Below, one piece after another: positions 47,530-56,963 of a DNA stretch of 64,000 nt (within the stretch, counting starts at the first letter, position 1; every line of letters begins with the position of its first letter). Made by a program: the position numbers and the translations under genes. The notes below the pieces were generated by a model. That model was not told the DNA's origin, ran no database searches, and saw only the letters and a list, made by a program, of their open reading frames with translations. Source of the stretch: Adiantum capillus-veneris (lineage: Eukaryota; Streptophyta; Polypodiopsida; Polypodiales; Pteridaceae). The stretch lies in assembly GCA_014529385.2 (NCBI GenBank), contig CM043970.1, forward strand, positions 48,137,779 to 48,201,778, written 5' to 3'.

Positions 47530-48020
47530 ATGATTGTGGTATGGTTATGGTTATGGTTTTGCAATTATGGTATGGCACAGAGGTTATGGTTACGGTATGA
47601 CATAGAGGTTATGTTATGGTTTGGCAATCAAGTTATGGTTATGGTTTTACAATGATGGTATGGCAATCATGTTATGGTTAGGGTTTGGCAATCAACTTAT
47701 GGTTATGGTTTTGCAATGATCGTATGGCAATCATGTTATGGTTATGGTTTTTCAATGCATGGTTATGGTTACGGTATGACATAGAGGTTATGTTATGGTT
47801 TGGCAATCAAGTTATGGTTATGGTTTTACAATGATGGTATGGCAATCATGTTATGGTTAGGGTTTGGCAATCAACTTATGGTTATGGTTTTGCAATGATC
47901 GTATGGCAATCATGTTATGGTTATGGTTTTTCAATGATAGTATGTCTATTATGGTTATGGTATGACAAGTAGGTTATGGTTATGGTTATGGCATGGAAAG
48001 TGGGTTATGTTTATGGTTTT
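47530..48020 (+). repeat. GGTTAT-rich minisatellite with a perfect 179-bp duplication
   Basis: GTTATGGTTATGG modules fill the stretch. 47582-47760 and 47761-47939 are identical for about 175 bp, which implies a recent duplication. Confidence 0.9.
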
Positions 48021-49369
48021 GCAGTTTTCAAGCCATGTTTTAATTATGGCTACAAAATCTTCATGATGTTGTGCATATGGGTTGGGAGTCGACCTTATGG
48101 TTATGCTTTTGGAAATTTTTCATGTTTAAGATTTTGATTTTGTGGTTTTGTTCTTCTTACAATTTTGCTAATCTATATACACTCGCTCTTTAGCGTCAAA
48201 CCATAGGTGGAGTGCGATTGCTTATGAACTCTTTGTTTAGGTAGAGAGGGCTATTTTCTGCTGCTGCACTACATGCAACATTAGTTCCAGCCCTCTGTCC
48301 AAAAAAAATTTGCAGGTTTTGCTGCCAATATAGGTATTGATATAAGCATTGTTATTAGCATCGGAATACGTATTGGTATGGAATTTTTCCATATTGATGC
48401 GTATTGGGGCACGTATAACCAAGTAAGCTCCATCGCTTTTTTTGATGGTAGCTATACTCGTACATATATCGATGATACAATGCCGATGGTGATTTTGACG
48501 CTTATTTCAAGGCTTTTTACTTTTAAAACAAGCTTTGAGTCGTCGATATCCACGTCAATTTTTGCACGGCGTGTTGTGGTGCACCTTTCACAAGTCCCGT
48601 TTCACTTTATTGAGTAGATATCACATTGGTTTCTTCAATGTCTACAAATAGACAAAACAACATAGCAACCAATAATCCTCCAATAATCAAATTATAAAAC
48701 ATAATTTTGTACCATCACAAAAGAGTATAATCACTTCTTGGTTAGATCAAGCAAAAGACATTTTACCTGTGTATATTTGTTTGTAAGCTAACATGTTGCT
48801 GCTTGTAGGTTATCCTACTGCTGCTGGGAATTTTGTGTCATAACTTTGTCATATAAACTTAGAATATAGACTTCTAGGTACTCAAAATGATAGAAACAAG
48901 TCCGTTCTACAAGGTTATGTGGACACAATTGCGAAAAACTTCTTCTTTTAGCTAAAAACGTTTAGATCCTAACTCACAGAGGTATCAGAGGAATGCATTG
49001 GTGTAGTTAGTACTAATTCCATGACATGATTTTTTTGCATGGTTTACAGGTATCTATACACGACCTGTATAACCATCCAAATTCACTTGCTCCTACATGT
49101 AATAGACGAGGTTGCAAATTGTAGGCATGGTTCATAGCTGATGGATTCTCTTTTTAAAATGGTTCATGAAGACACTTTGCTCGGCAAAAAGGTGTGGCAA
49201 AAGGGAGCATTGTAGAAGGATGGGTGGTGCAAAAGTCTCTTATCTTGACGATCAAATTTCTTTATCTTAAACTGTAAGCCCATGCAAAAATGGTTGGAAA
49301 GACACGATGGAGAGAGGAGAAAATGCACAAAGGAGTGCCATGACTTCAAGCATGCCCAAAGACTAGATG

Positions 49370-49930
49370 TCTACCTTTGCTAGAGTACTTTGCACCTTTG
49401 CCTGAGTTTCCTACTATGCAATGGTTGGACACATCACTCGAGGAAGAGGAGGAAACTAGCCATTGGATGTGACAGGAAGTATCGCATGTATAGTGCTTAC
49501 TAGTCTCATGGACAATATTTTAGGATTGCGTAGATTGATAGTAGACAAAACACATATGATAGCGGTGTCATGATCAGTTTCCAACAAAAGAGCGGAGCCA
49601 GCACCAGAGACACGAACGAGCGCATTAGCAACATGGAATCATGTGGTGTAATTTTAAAAATCTTGAGGGTTAGGTTAAGGCGGTTTGACATGTTCTTGCT
49701 GGATGTGAAATGACAAGGTGATTGCATCTGGTCGAAATGCGATGGTCCATCAAGATGGAAGCAACCTTATGCAGGTTGACCCAACCAAGGTATGGACTAA
49801 TGCGAGCGATACATTTTTTCTTTTGGAGGATTGTGAGAAAGTTTCTCTTTGTACCGGACTCTCAAGAGCCGCAATGGTGGTTTGTGGTGCAGGTTGCTCC
49901 AAGAAATAGACAAGCGTTTAAAGGGTAGGA
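49370..49930 (+). pseudogene. DUF4216-like segment, copy 2
   Basis: LPEFPTMQWLDTSLEEEEET parallels copy 1. Later pieces read DTNERISNMESCG, RRFDMFLLDVK, a frame break, VIASGRNAMVHQDGSNLMQV, KVWTNASDTFFLLEDCEKV and, in the next frame, FYVPDSQEPQWWFVVQVAPR. This copy retains the E-K-V-F-Y-V-x-D-x-x-x-P-x-W-x-V-V end that copy 1 has lost. Confidence 0.7.
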
Positions 49931-50298
49931 GCTCCTCTTCGATAGCCAACCAGATGATGTACGCAATGGTGGAGCAGCTGATATGGTCGACACAAGGTGA
50001 AATTGCGTTCACATGAGGTGCCTAGGAGGTGGATCAAAGCTGTTGCATGGTAGGATTTCCAAATATTAGATACATTTCACACAAAACGTGGCAACTGATT
50101 AGAGATGAGCAATTTGGGCACCAAATTCAGATAGTAGAGAGATGCATCGTAGAGTTGTCTTGACCTTTTGCTACGACTTTGTAAGTATTCTCTTTCCTTT
50201 ACATAATAGTCGTGTTAGCTAGCTAGTTTAAATTTTTCATGTGATTTGAATCATTCACATTATTTTAGAATATATGTAGAATCTTGCAGCTAGGCGAG

Positions 50299-51070
50299 TG
50301 TTGGAGCTATATATATGACTCACTCTACTCAACTTGGTCTCACCTATATATTTGTATCTTGTCCTCAATATGAATCAATTTTTGGGAGCGTATATGGTGT
50401 GTCTTTTGTCTTGTCTCTCTCTCTTTCTCTCTATATCTCAACATGATATCAAAGCGGTAACAATCACGCGACGATTCAATTCATGGCACCTGATCAAACA
50501 GAGTATGTATATGCGATTCACATGTAGGATTCATAATTGCTACAAAATTTATTCTTGAGGATTGATTCTTGTTAATTGTGGTTGTTTTGTGTTAAGAAGA
50601 ATATGATTAGTGTTTTGTATGGCGTTTATTGCTAATCGATATGGTGAATCGTTGATTTATATATTTTCTTGTTGATTTATCTTTTTGACACCCTGAACTT
50701 CGTCTCCATTTTTGGGTGTCTTTTGCTCAATATTTAGAGAAACAAAAATGCACTTTTCTTCCAAAACTTGTTTATCTCCTTGAGCTCTTCGATTTGAGTT
50801 CTAGGTTTGCATCAATCGGAGTTTGCAGTAGAAAGCTATGTTGTTTTTATTGCAATCGAGCTTGACGCAGGTTTTGTCCTCGTGCGTCTTTGTGAAGCGT
50901 TCGTGATCGTTTTTCTAATTTTGGCATCAACTTTTTCGAGAAAATTTAGCTTTCTGCTATTCATATTGTGTGTGTCAATCTTGAGTCTCCCGTCGCGTCT
51001 CAAGTCATTCTATTTTGAGGACTCATTTATTTTTAACGTCTCCTTTTTTTTGCTTTTTTGGGTGACGTTC
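50299..51070 (+). mobile_element. second copy of the 16.7-kb copia derivative (LTR plus leader)
   Basis: LTR 50299-50443 (145 bp, TG...CA), a decayed primer site TGATATCAAAGC (50444-50455) and a leader that matches 16975-17565 over nearly its whole length, for example GACACCCTGAACTTCGTCTC and GGCGTTTATTGCTAATCGAT. It ends at GGGTGACGTTC (about 51070). It has no pol tail. Confidence 0.8.
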
Positions 51071-51447
51071 TGTTCCTCCTTTCCAAGGACAACTTATTAG
51101 GAAATTTCGGAGGTCATTTGGAGGGCCATATGAAGGAGAGAGAAAATAGAGCGCGTCCAATGAGCAGGAGGGCTACGTTATGTAGGAAAATACGTGGAAA
51201 GACTCAAGAAATAGGAAAATATTTTAAAAACTTTCACGAATCTAGGATTGTGGCATTGTAACTTCTTTGCTTTTACCGAGCTGTTAGGTGCATGTGTGGT
51301 CCCACTGCTTATATTCTCTTATGGTCATTAACGTAGTGGAGGGTGACCATTAAGCCTGCACAAGATATTGGAATTCTAAAACACTTTCCCTCCATTAGGA
51401 TGCTTTCAAAGTGAATCTCCCTCCACTAAAGATTTTCTCTCAGAGCT
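51071..51447. other. no gene; upstream region of frame A
   Basis: A short frame 51058-51261 has no family features. The last ~80 bases before 51448 are pyrimidine-rich and could be the 5' leader of frame A. Confidence 0.35.
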
Positions 51448-52895
51448 ATGGCTTCCACGTCTTCCCGCCCAAGAAGCTCTAGGTGTTTATGGTCTCTCAC
51501 ACCAACTACCAACACCTGCACTTTGCCTAGAAGGCCAAGTAGTAGCATATTATCAATTACAATATCAACTTCAATAAGTGCAAAGAACCAATGGGTTGGA
51601 AAAAGGATAAACAAAGGTTCATGGGTCCTCATGCAACCAAGAAGAGCCAAGAGGTCTAGTGCTATCAATGTTTACCGCTCAACATGGAAGGCCAGAGTGT
51701 TGGATTTCAAAGTTGAAAACGGCAAAAGATCTGTAAAGGAAGTTCTTGTTCAGCATGTGTTTACCCATCCAGACATGATAGCAAACGATGGAAATGTGTC
51801 AGATATACATCAACCACGTTGCAATTGTAATTATTCTTCACATCTCAACTGCATTTGATTTTTCATTTCACTTATTGATACTCTCATTTTAACTTTTCTT
51901 ATATATTTTGCAACGTTTATCCCTCTTCTTATGAGCAATGGCTCCATTCTTCACATCTCAACTACATTAGATTGTCATTTTGACTTATTTATACTCTTAG
52001 TTTAACTCTTGTTATATATTTTGTAGATGTTTATCCCTCTTCTTATGAGCAATGGGAGCCTGTGGAGTGCATAGTAGGCCTCTTCCTTGTCGTTCATGCC
52101 CACATTGGTTCTCTACAGTATTCAGGGAGAAGCGGCAATTAAAGCCTGGCTGATGAAGGAATATGTTTCTATGACCACTTCTACCAACTCTGCCCAGGGA
52201 ATAAGAATGGCATGTTGGTGAAAGTGCCTCTACCAACCGACTGGAACACTGTGGACTGGCCAGTTCCTAAGGAAACATTGGTGGAGGCAATGCAAAGTAA
52301 GCTCTTCAAGGATATACAGAGGTCTCTACGTAGCTCTATTCCCACCAAACTAGTTAGAATTGCAAACTTTTGTCCTGCTGCACTACTGCTCATAGAGTTG
52401 TTTCATAACTACAATATACGTGTTACGAAAACTATGTTCATGTGCAAGTCATTTCAGCAGTCATCCTGTGACAAACTTCTTGACAGAGTATGGTATGTAA
52501 AGAAAGAGATTGGCATACGGTGCGAGGTCGCACTTGACACTCTAGTTGTCAAGTACATGATTGCAAGCCAATCACTGTTAGTCTCCTTTTGGTATATGCA
52601 ATCACAAATGCTTAGAGGTAAGTACATTCCTATGGACCAGGTTTCTGCAGGTTTGGAAGATAATCCTGCTATGGATGTGGAAGTGTTTGATAAAGAGAAT
52701 GGCCTAATGTTGGTGGTTACAATAAGGGAGCTATGCAGTCTTCTGCTGTTGCGGCACGACATAATTGAAGAGTCAATGGACAAGGACCTTTCAGATTTTT
52801 CCTTTTTCCTAGCTGGCCGTAAGCTGATACGGTGCAGGGGAAAAGATATTTTGTGCAAAGAGTTGGATGGTCGGGTTGAAATAGTGTCGATGTAA
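51448..52895 (+). pseudogene. frame A: spliced gene of unknown function, one nonsense codon
   Basis: Exon 1 (51448-51826) starts MASTSSRPRSSRCLW and is Ser/Thr/Arg-rich, then WVGKRINKGSW, NVYRSTWKARVLDFKVENGK. A GTAATT donor at 51827 and TTTTGTAG acceptor at 52021-52026 join it in frame to exon 2 (52027-52895), which has VYPSSYEQWEPVECIVGLFL, a TAA at 52140-52142, then a long open stretch with CFYDHFYQLCPG, PTDWNTVDWPVPKETLVEAM, VRIANFCPAALLLIELFHNY and a charged end. The intron contains a ~116-bp tandem copy of the acceptor region (51838-51953 and 51954-52062). An AATAAA follows at 52998. I recognise no family. It converges on frame B with ~200 bp between their ends. Confidence 0.55.
51838..52062 (+). 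repeat. ~116-bp tandem duplication across intron and exon-2 start of frame A
   Basis: CTTCACATCTCAACTRCATT, CTTATTKATACTCT, TTATATATTTTG and TTTATCCCTCTTCTTATGAG occur in both units. The first unit carries CAACG in place of TAGATG, so its acceptor is altered. Confidence 0.8.
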
Positions 52896-52997
52896 CAGAG
52901 ATTCTTGTGAACCCAAGTGTATACGAATAACTTTCAATAGATGAAGTTTTTTTTAGCTCATTTGTCAATTGTGGTCTGTGAATATAAGTGTTCTTGA

Positions 52998-53003
52998 AAT
53001 AAA
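52998..53003 (+). terminator. candidate polyadenylation signal of frame A
   Basis: AATAAA about 100 bases after the frame A stop, in an AT-rich setting. Confidence 0.45.
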
Positions 53004-53021
53004 TTTCTTTAGCCATTGCCA

Positions 53022-53026
<5 letters not shown>

Positions 53027-53060
<34 letters not shown>
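53027..53060 (+). repeat. (TC)n microsatellite between the convergent genes
   Basis: About 30 bp of TC repeat between the end of frame A and the end of frame B. Confidence 0.93.
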
Positions 53061-53061
<1 letters not shown>

Positions 53062-53094
53062 AATGTTAGGCAAGACAAAGACATGATAGAAGAG

Positions 53095-53658
53095 TCAGCT
53101 TAATTCATTAGAAAGTACAAACTCGTCTGTGAACAATGGACTGAGATACAATTTTTGTAAGTATGGAATCAAAATGTCTTCAAGGTAAAAATCAAAGGTA
53201 TGCCCCTCAAAAGAGGGTGGTGAGATAGTTGTTCCTGGTGGATTTAGGTCTCCCTTTTCATGAGTATCATCAATCAATAGTGTATTATTTGCATCAAAGG
53301 GTACATCGATTTGGCTAAACGGTTTGTACAAAAGAGGTAAGTGTGGTTTTTTAGGGTGGTAGTGGCCCTCGATGGTAACGCATTTTCTTTGATCATACAA
53401 AAAGGAAAAATCTGACGTATGAGCACCACATACACCGCAAACTATTGTACCTAGTGGCGACAAGTTTTGCCTTTACATTGAAGACCATACGGCAACTCTG
53501 AAGCACTGAAGAAGAAACTGAATAAATTATTTGGTTCCTGGACGAACCACGACTCGACAAGTACCCATCCGAAATGTTTGCAAATCCTCGAAGGAGTCTG
53601 CTATACCCAGAGGCACGCGCATCAGCAGCAATCCATTGATGTCCAAGATAATCAACCT
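53095..53658 (-). other. FCP1/NIF-type HAD phosphatase domain of frame B
   Basis: Exon 5 opens RLIILDINGLLLMRVP, the plant-style motif I (D-x-N-G-x-L, where other members have D-x-D-x-T). It continues CRVVVRPGTK, TAA, FIQFLLQCFRVAVWSSM, TAA, RQNLSP, FLYDQRKC, then LLYKPF, FDANNTLLIDDTHEKGDLNP (motif IV acid pair) and a helical end to TGA/TAA at 53095. In this family the first motif Asp is phosphorylated; members act on RNA polymerase II C-terminal domain or related substrates. Two nonsense codons abolish it. Confidence 0.8.
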
Positions 53659-53730
53659 CTGTAAAAGTTGACAAGTACATATAAGTAGTTAGAAGCTGAA
53701 TATATTTTGCCATACTTAAATAGACATTAC

Positions 53731-54342
53731 TGGAACAACCGTATCTACAGGTATCAAGGGTCCATACTGGGTCTCTATAGTGTTGTTGTCGTTGTTGCTA
53801 TCCTCTACTTTAGCTTCATCGTCGTAGTGATCGTTCTCATCTTTATCAAGGGTCTCCCTTATGGCTCTTTCTGCCTCATTCAGGGTTTCCTCCAAGCTCT
53901 TTTCCTCTGCCTCCATTGGCCGGCTTGCATCATCCATATCCTTTTGCTCATCCGTAGGCCTGCTTTCCTCATCCATCCTTGCCTCATCCAGGGTTTCATC
54001 CATGGGCTCTTTTGGCTCCTCCACTGGCCTACTTGGCTCTTTCATTGTCTCCTCCATAAGCCCCTCTGCTTGTACACTAGCACCTTGCATATGCTTATTT
54101 GACCTTTCTTCATCCTCGGCTCTTTCATCTTCGGCTGGTATGACCCCCTCGGCCCGTTGTGATTGCACTGTATCTGATGCACGGGTTTGTCGTGGTGGCT
54201 CATCATGTATTGTCATATTAATTGTGCTGTCGTCCAAGCCGCTATCTTCAGGTTTTCTGGGGTTTGACATAGTGAGCAGGTGTTGTATTAGACTTACCCG
54301 ATATCTTTGCAAATAATCATATGTGTAGTTTTGCACAACACT
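53731..54342 (-). other. acidic repeat region of frame B
   Basis: Exon 4 starts SVVQNYTYDYLQRYR and soon becomes an Asp/Glu-rich stretch with loose repeats of S-R-P-x-(E/D)-E-x-K-x-x-(M/L)-(D/E)-E-T-L-(D/N)-E-A. It is uninterrupted for over 200 codons. Such acidic stretches occur in histone-binding proteins, but no specific family is seen. Confidence 0.7.
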
Positions 54343-54423
54343 CTGCAAAATTGAAAGACCACATGGTGAGAAGTCTTGTATAAAGAAAACCAAAACTGCC
54401 TGAATGCATTGCCAAATGGTTAC

Positions 54424-55212
54424 CTTAGTCATGAAAGGTTTTAATGCAAAGTAGGTTTGCAGGACATATTCTGCATGGAGAAGACATCTCTAGCCGCAAG
54501 AATTTGCATCGGTTTGATTTGGTACAGTCGATCACATCTTTGATTGGGGCCTTGTATAGTTCATACCTTCCACATAGCTTGCCATAAGCAAGCAATAATC
54601 TCTTTATACAACTGCACAAAGGAGTATCAGGATGTTAGCTTGAGGGTTTCAAATTTACATGGATATCTATAAGAAACACTTTCTGATACATAACACTTAC
54701 AACCTAATTTCAGGGTGGGTTCCTTTTATTGAATTGAACACCCACATTGATGGCTGCTCAACATCAAGGCATATGAGACTCCAATGATGGTCATTCTCAT
54801 ATGGAAAGATGATGACAAATACTTCCACAATAGCACAGTGGAGAAACCAACTCTCGAATGTCCCAGATGGACTGTTCTTCTGTCTAATAATCACTGACAT
54901 TTGTGGATCAAGAAGAAAAACCTCCATGTGGGTGTGCGGTGGAAGTTGACTTTTGATCAAACTCCAGGGAGTGTACCTGAGTTAGTACACCTATCATTTT
55001 AGTTTTCAAAGTTAGCAAAATATTAAAACTTACTTAAGACAAGCATAGATAATTGTATCTGAGATTTGAGTATGTGGATCAATCAATATATTAATGTCCA
55101 CTTTTTCCAGAGCCAGATTTCTGGCTCCATCTATAAATGGTATCTCTGCAAGCAAACCATCCTTCATTGAAAGTAGAGTTTCTTTGTTGCTTGCATCTAT
55201 GGACAGGGTCAC
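54424..55212 (-). other. Ulp1 (C48) SUMO-protease-like domain of frame B
   Basis: Exon 1 end to exon 3. The segment ILIDPHTQISDTIIYACLK splices to YTPWSLIKSQLPP, then VFVIIFPYENDHHWSLICLD (catalytic His) and MWVFNSIKG, where the family has Asp-Ser and this copy Asn-Ser. Exon 3 gives LCGRYELYKAP and, after a frameshift, VPNQTDANSCG (oxyanion Gln and catalytic Cys), a TAG, then RCLLHAEYVLQTYFALKPF. Ulp1 proteases remove SUMO from proteins; plant CACTA and MULE elements often carry such genes. With Asp changed and two breaks it is not active. Confidence 0.75.
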
Positions 55213-55440
55213 ATTGCATTATGTTTGCCTCTGGGACTCCACTGCTACTTTTTTTTTCTCCTTAAGGTCTGCTTCCCTTATGTCTTCTGTTTGGCGAGCA
55301 ACCGTCTCTGCCCTTGTCCTTGTATTAACATCATGTGTGACATCTACAACTATGACTTGTGGCAATAGCTCAGGGGGGAATAGAAAAATTTCCCTCATTT
55401 TCTTATCCCTGCAGACATTGGGGACCAGAAGTTTGTCATA

Positions 55441-55858
55441 CCTCCACCTTACCCTTTTTCGTGTCTCACTGTCTTTGTCCATTACAATCACCCTGTGGGC
55501 ATGGGCTGCTACAATGGTCATGTCACTGAAGTACTCAAGCAGGAAGTCCTCTGCTGCTTCCGGTAGAGCCATCAATGCAACCACTTTCCACCTTTTAGTG
55601 CCCCAGGTAGCTTCTTCACAAATGGACCTCACCATCCTCTGAAAGGGCAGCTTTGGTATGCACAAATCAACATATTTCTGTGCCTTCCTGATTTCTCTGA
55701 AAAGTCCCATGTAGCTCTGTAACTTCTTCACCCTTGGACCTTTCAAAAAATTATTTGGTTTTCCAGGTCTCTTCTTTGGGGTTGCAGATCTGCTACTTGC
55801 CTTAGCTGCTAACCCTGGTCCCTTGTCCACCTTCCTTGCGGGCCTTTGTTCTAGCCAT
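55441..55858 (-). other. histone H3 (CENH3-like) domain of frame B
   Basis: The start MARTK is that of H3. After a one-base shift the tail PARKVDKGPGLAAKASSRS and TPKKRPGKP parallels the H3 tail. The fold follows: LFREIRKAQKYVDL (alpha-N), KLPFQRMVRSIC (alpha-1), a long loop 1 with TKRW, ALMALPEAAEDFLLEYFSD (alpha-2) and AAHAHRVIVMDKD (loop 2, alpha-3). The Trp in a loop one residue longer than canonical H3, and the AAEDFL segment, are features of centromeric H3. It lacks the usual SAPATGGVKKPHR neck. After alpha-3 comes an unknown ~70-residue extension with KLLVPNVCRDKKM. Confidence 0.85.
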
Positions 55859-55881
55859 TCCACTGTATAAAAATAGAAGAG

Positions 55882-55882
<1 letters not shown>

Positions 55883-55941
<59 letters not shown>
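55883..55941 (+). repeat. (TC)n microsatellite, LINE 5' flank
   Basis: Nearly pure TC repeat between the frame B start and the LINE 5' end. Confidence 0.93.
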
Positions 55942-55945
<4 letters not shown>

Positions 55946-56006
55946 GCAGCATTTTCGAAGTGAACAGGTTCAACAAAATTGATTCTCTTCTCCTATTTTA
56001 CATACA

Positions 56007-56957
56007 ATGTCTTCCGGCACTCGCAAGGGTTCTTCTTCTTCAACAAGGTCCACAACCATTGTGGAAAATGATCCAAAATCTCCTAAGTGTGGAGATAGCA
56101 ACACAACCACCCAACCAACGACATCGGAAACCATGATCATGGCGTACTTGGTATCATTGCAAGAGACCGTAAACAAACAAGGCGAAGACTTACGAGCACT
56201 TGCAATGGAGAATGGCACACTAAGGGTACTTGTGGTTGAGAATGAGAATCTCAAGAGGACACTTGAGATGCAAACAACACGTTTGATGCAACTTGAAGAG
56301 GAAGTTAAGGAATGTAAACGCTCTCTTGTGGACTTGAATGCTTTGAAGGAGCGGATGAGCAAAGTAGAGCATGACCATGTATTGAAAGAGGAGAAATTTG
56401 ACACTATGAGCCGGGATGTATGCGACATGAAAAATGTATGCACAAACAAGTCTTGGGCTGATGTATGTGGTAGCAATGTGGTTTCTAATTCCTCACTCAT
56501 GCAAGCTATGGTTCAAACAAAGAATGTTGAGAATGTAGATGTGGAGGAGTTGAAGGAACGGGAGCGGCGTTCCAAGAACATTGTTATTCGTGGAATTCCC
56601 GAAGAGAAGTTAGAGACACCTCCTTCTCTTGCCATTGTTATTGAAGATTTCTTCAAAACCCACTTTGGCATGTCCGGAGTTATGGTCTATGGAGCACATA
56701 GAGTGGGGAAGCAAGGAGCTCCTCGCTCGGGAGAACGGCCAATTGTATGCACCATGCCGGATGAGACCAAGCGAAAGATTATCCTTGATAATAGTTGGAT
56801 CTATTTGAGGAATACAAAATGTTTTGTATGTGAAGATCGCACTATTAAGCAACAAAATATGCGTCGCAAGGCATATGAGGAAAAGAATAATAAAAACAAG
56901 GAAATCTCTCATGAAGAAAATGTGCCCAAGGAGGAGGCAAGTCTCTCAAGCAAATAG
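56007..56957 (+). CDS. LINE ORF1 (RNA-binding, coiled coil)
   Basis: 316 codons from ATG at 56007. A Ser/Thr-rich start is followed by a coiled coil at residues ~60-125 (VENENLKRTLEMQTTRLMQL), then a region like the RRM-type centre of L1-type ORF1 proteins, with RRSKNIVIRGIPEEKLETPP, YGAHRVGK, ERPIVCTMPDETKRKIIL and a basic C-terminus (QQNMRRKAYEEKNNKNK). Such proteins trimerise and coat the element RNA. It ends in TAG at 56955-56957, and the frame stays open on the far side of the stop into ORF2. Confidence 0.8.
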   Translation: MSSGTRKGSSSSTRSTTIVENDPKSPKCGDSNTTTQPTTSETMIMAYLVSLQETVNKQGEDLRALAMENGTLRVLVVENENLKRTLEMQTTRLMQLEEEVKECKRSLVDLNALKERMSKVEHDHVLKEEKFDTMSRDVCDMKNVCTNKSWADVCGSNVVSNSSLMQAMVQTKNVENVDVEELKERERRSKNIVIRGIPEEKLETPPSLAIVIEDFFKTHFGMSGVMVYGAHRVGKQGAPRSGERPIVCTMPDETKRKIILDNSWIYLRNTKCFVCEDRTIKQQNMRRKAYEEKNNKNKEISHEENVPKEEASLSSK

Positions 56958-56963
56958 GGATGC

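Larger units (their letters stand above)
42222..50298 (+). mobile_element. CACTA-like DNA transposon sequence, limits uncertain
   Basis: CACTACAAGATATGG at 42222 is a typical CACTA terminal start. Inside are a Transposase_24-like exon pair (46341-47370) and two DUF4216-like segments (45330-45830, 49370-49930), all plant CACTA marks. The matching right end (CTTGTAGTG) was not found, so the copy may be truncated at or before the copia derivative at 50299, or two elements are nested. Confidence 0.6.
53095..55858 (-). pseudogene. frame B: histone H3-like / Ulp1 protease / FCP1-NIF phosphatase fusion, damaged
   Basis: Five exons on the minus strand join in frame through GT-AG introns: 55858-55034, 54976-54701, 54611-54424, 54342-53731 and 53658-53095. 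The introns are short (57, 89, 81, 72 nt). In order they encode an H3-fold domain, a linker, a C48 (Ulp1-like) cysteine-protease domain, an acidic repeat region and a HAD phosphatase domain, about 820 codons. Damage: the ATG frame MARTK must shift by one base to meet the H3 frame. There is a TAA at 55221-55219, a frameshift and a TAG in exon 3 by the protease cysteine, and two TAA codons in exon 5. Upstream sequence is cut by a LINE in a (TC)n tract. That the parts form one protein is inferred from reading-frame continuity at every joint; two adjacent genes remain possible. I would guess a transposon-borne or otherwise captured gene. Confidence 0.7.
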
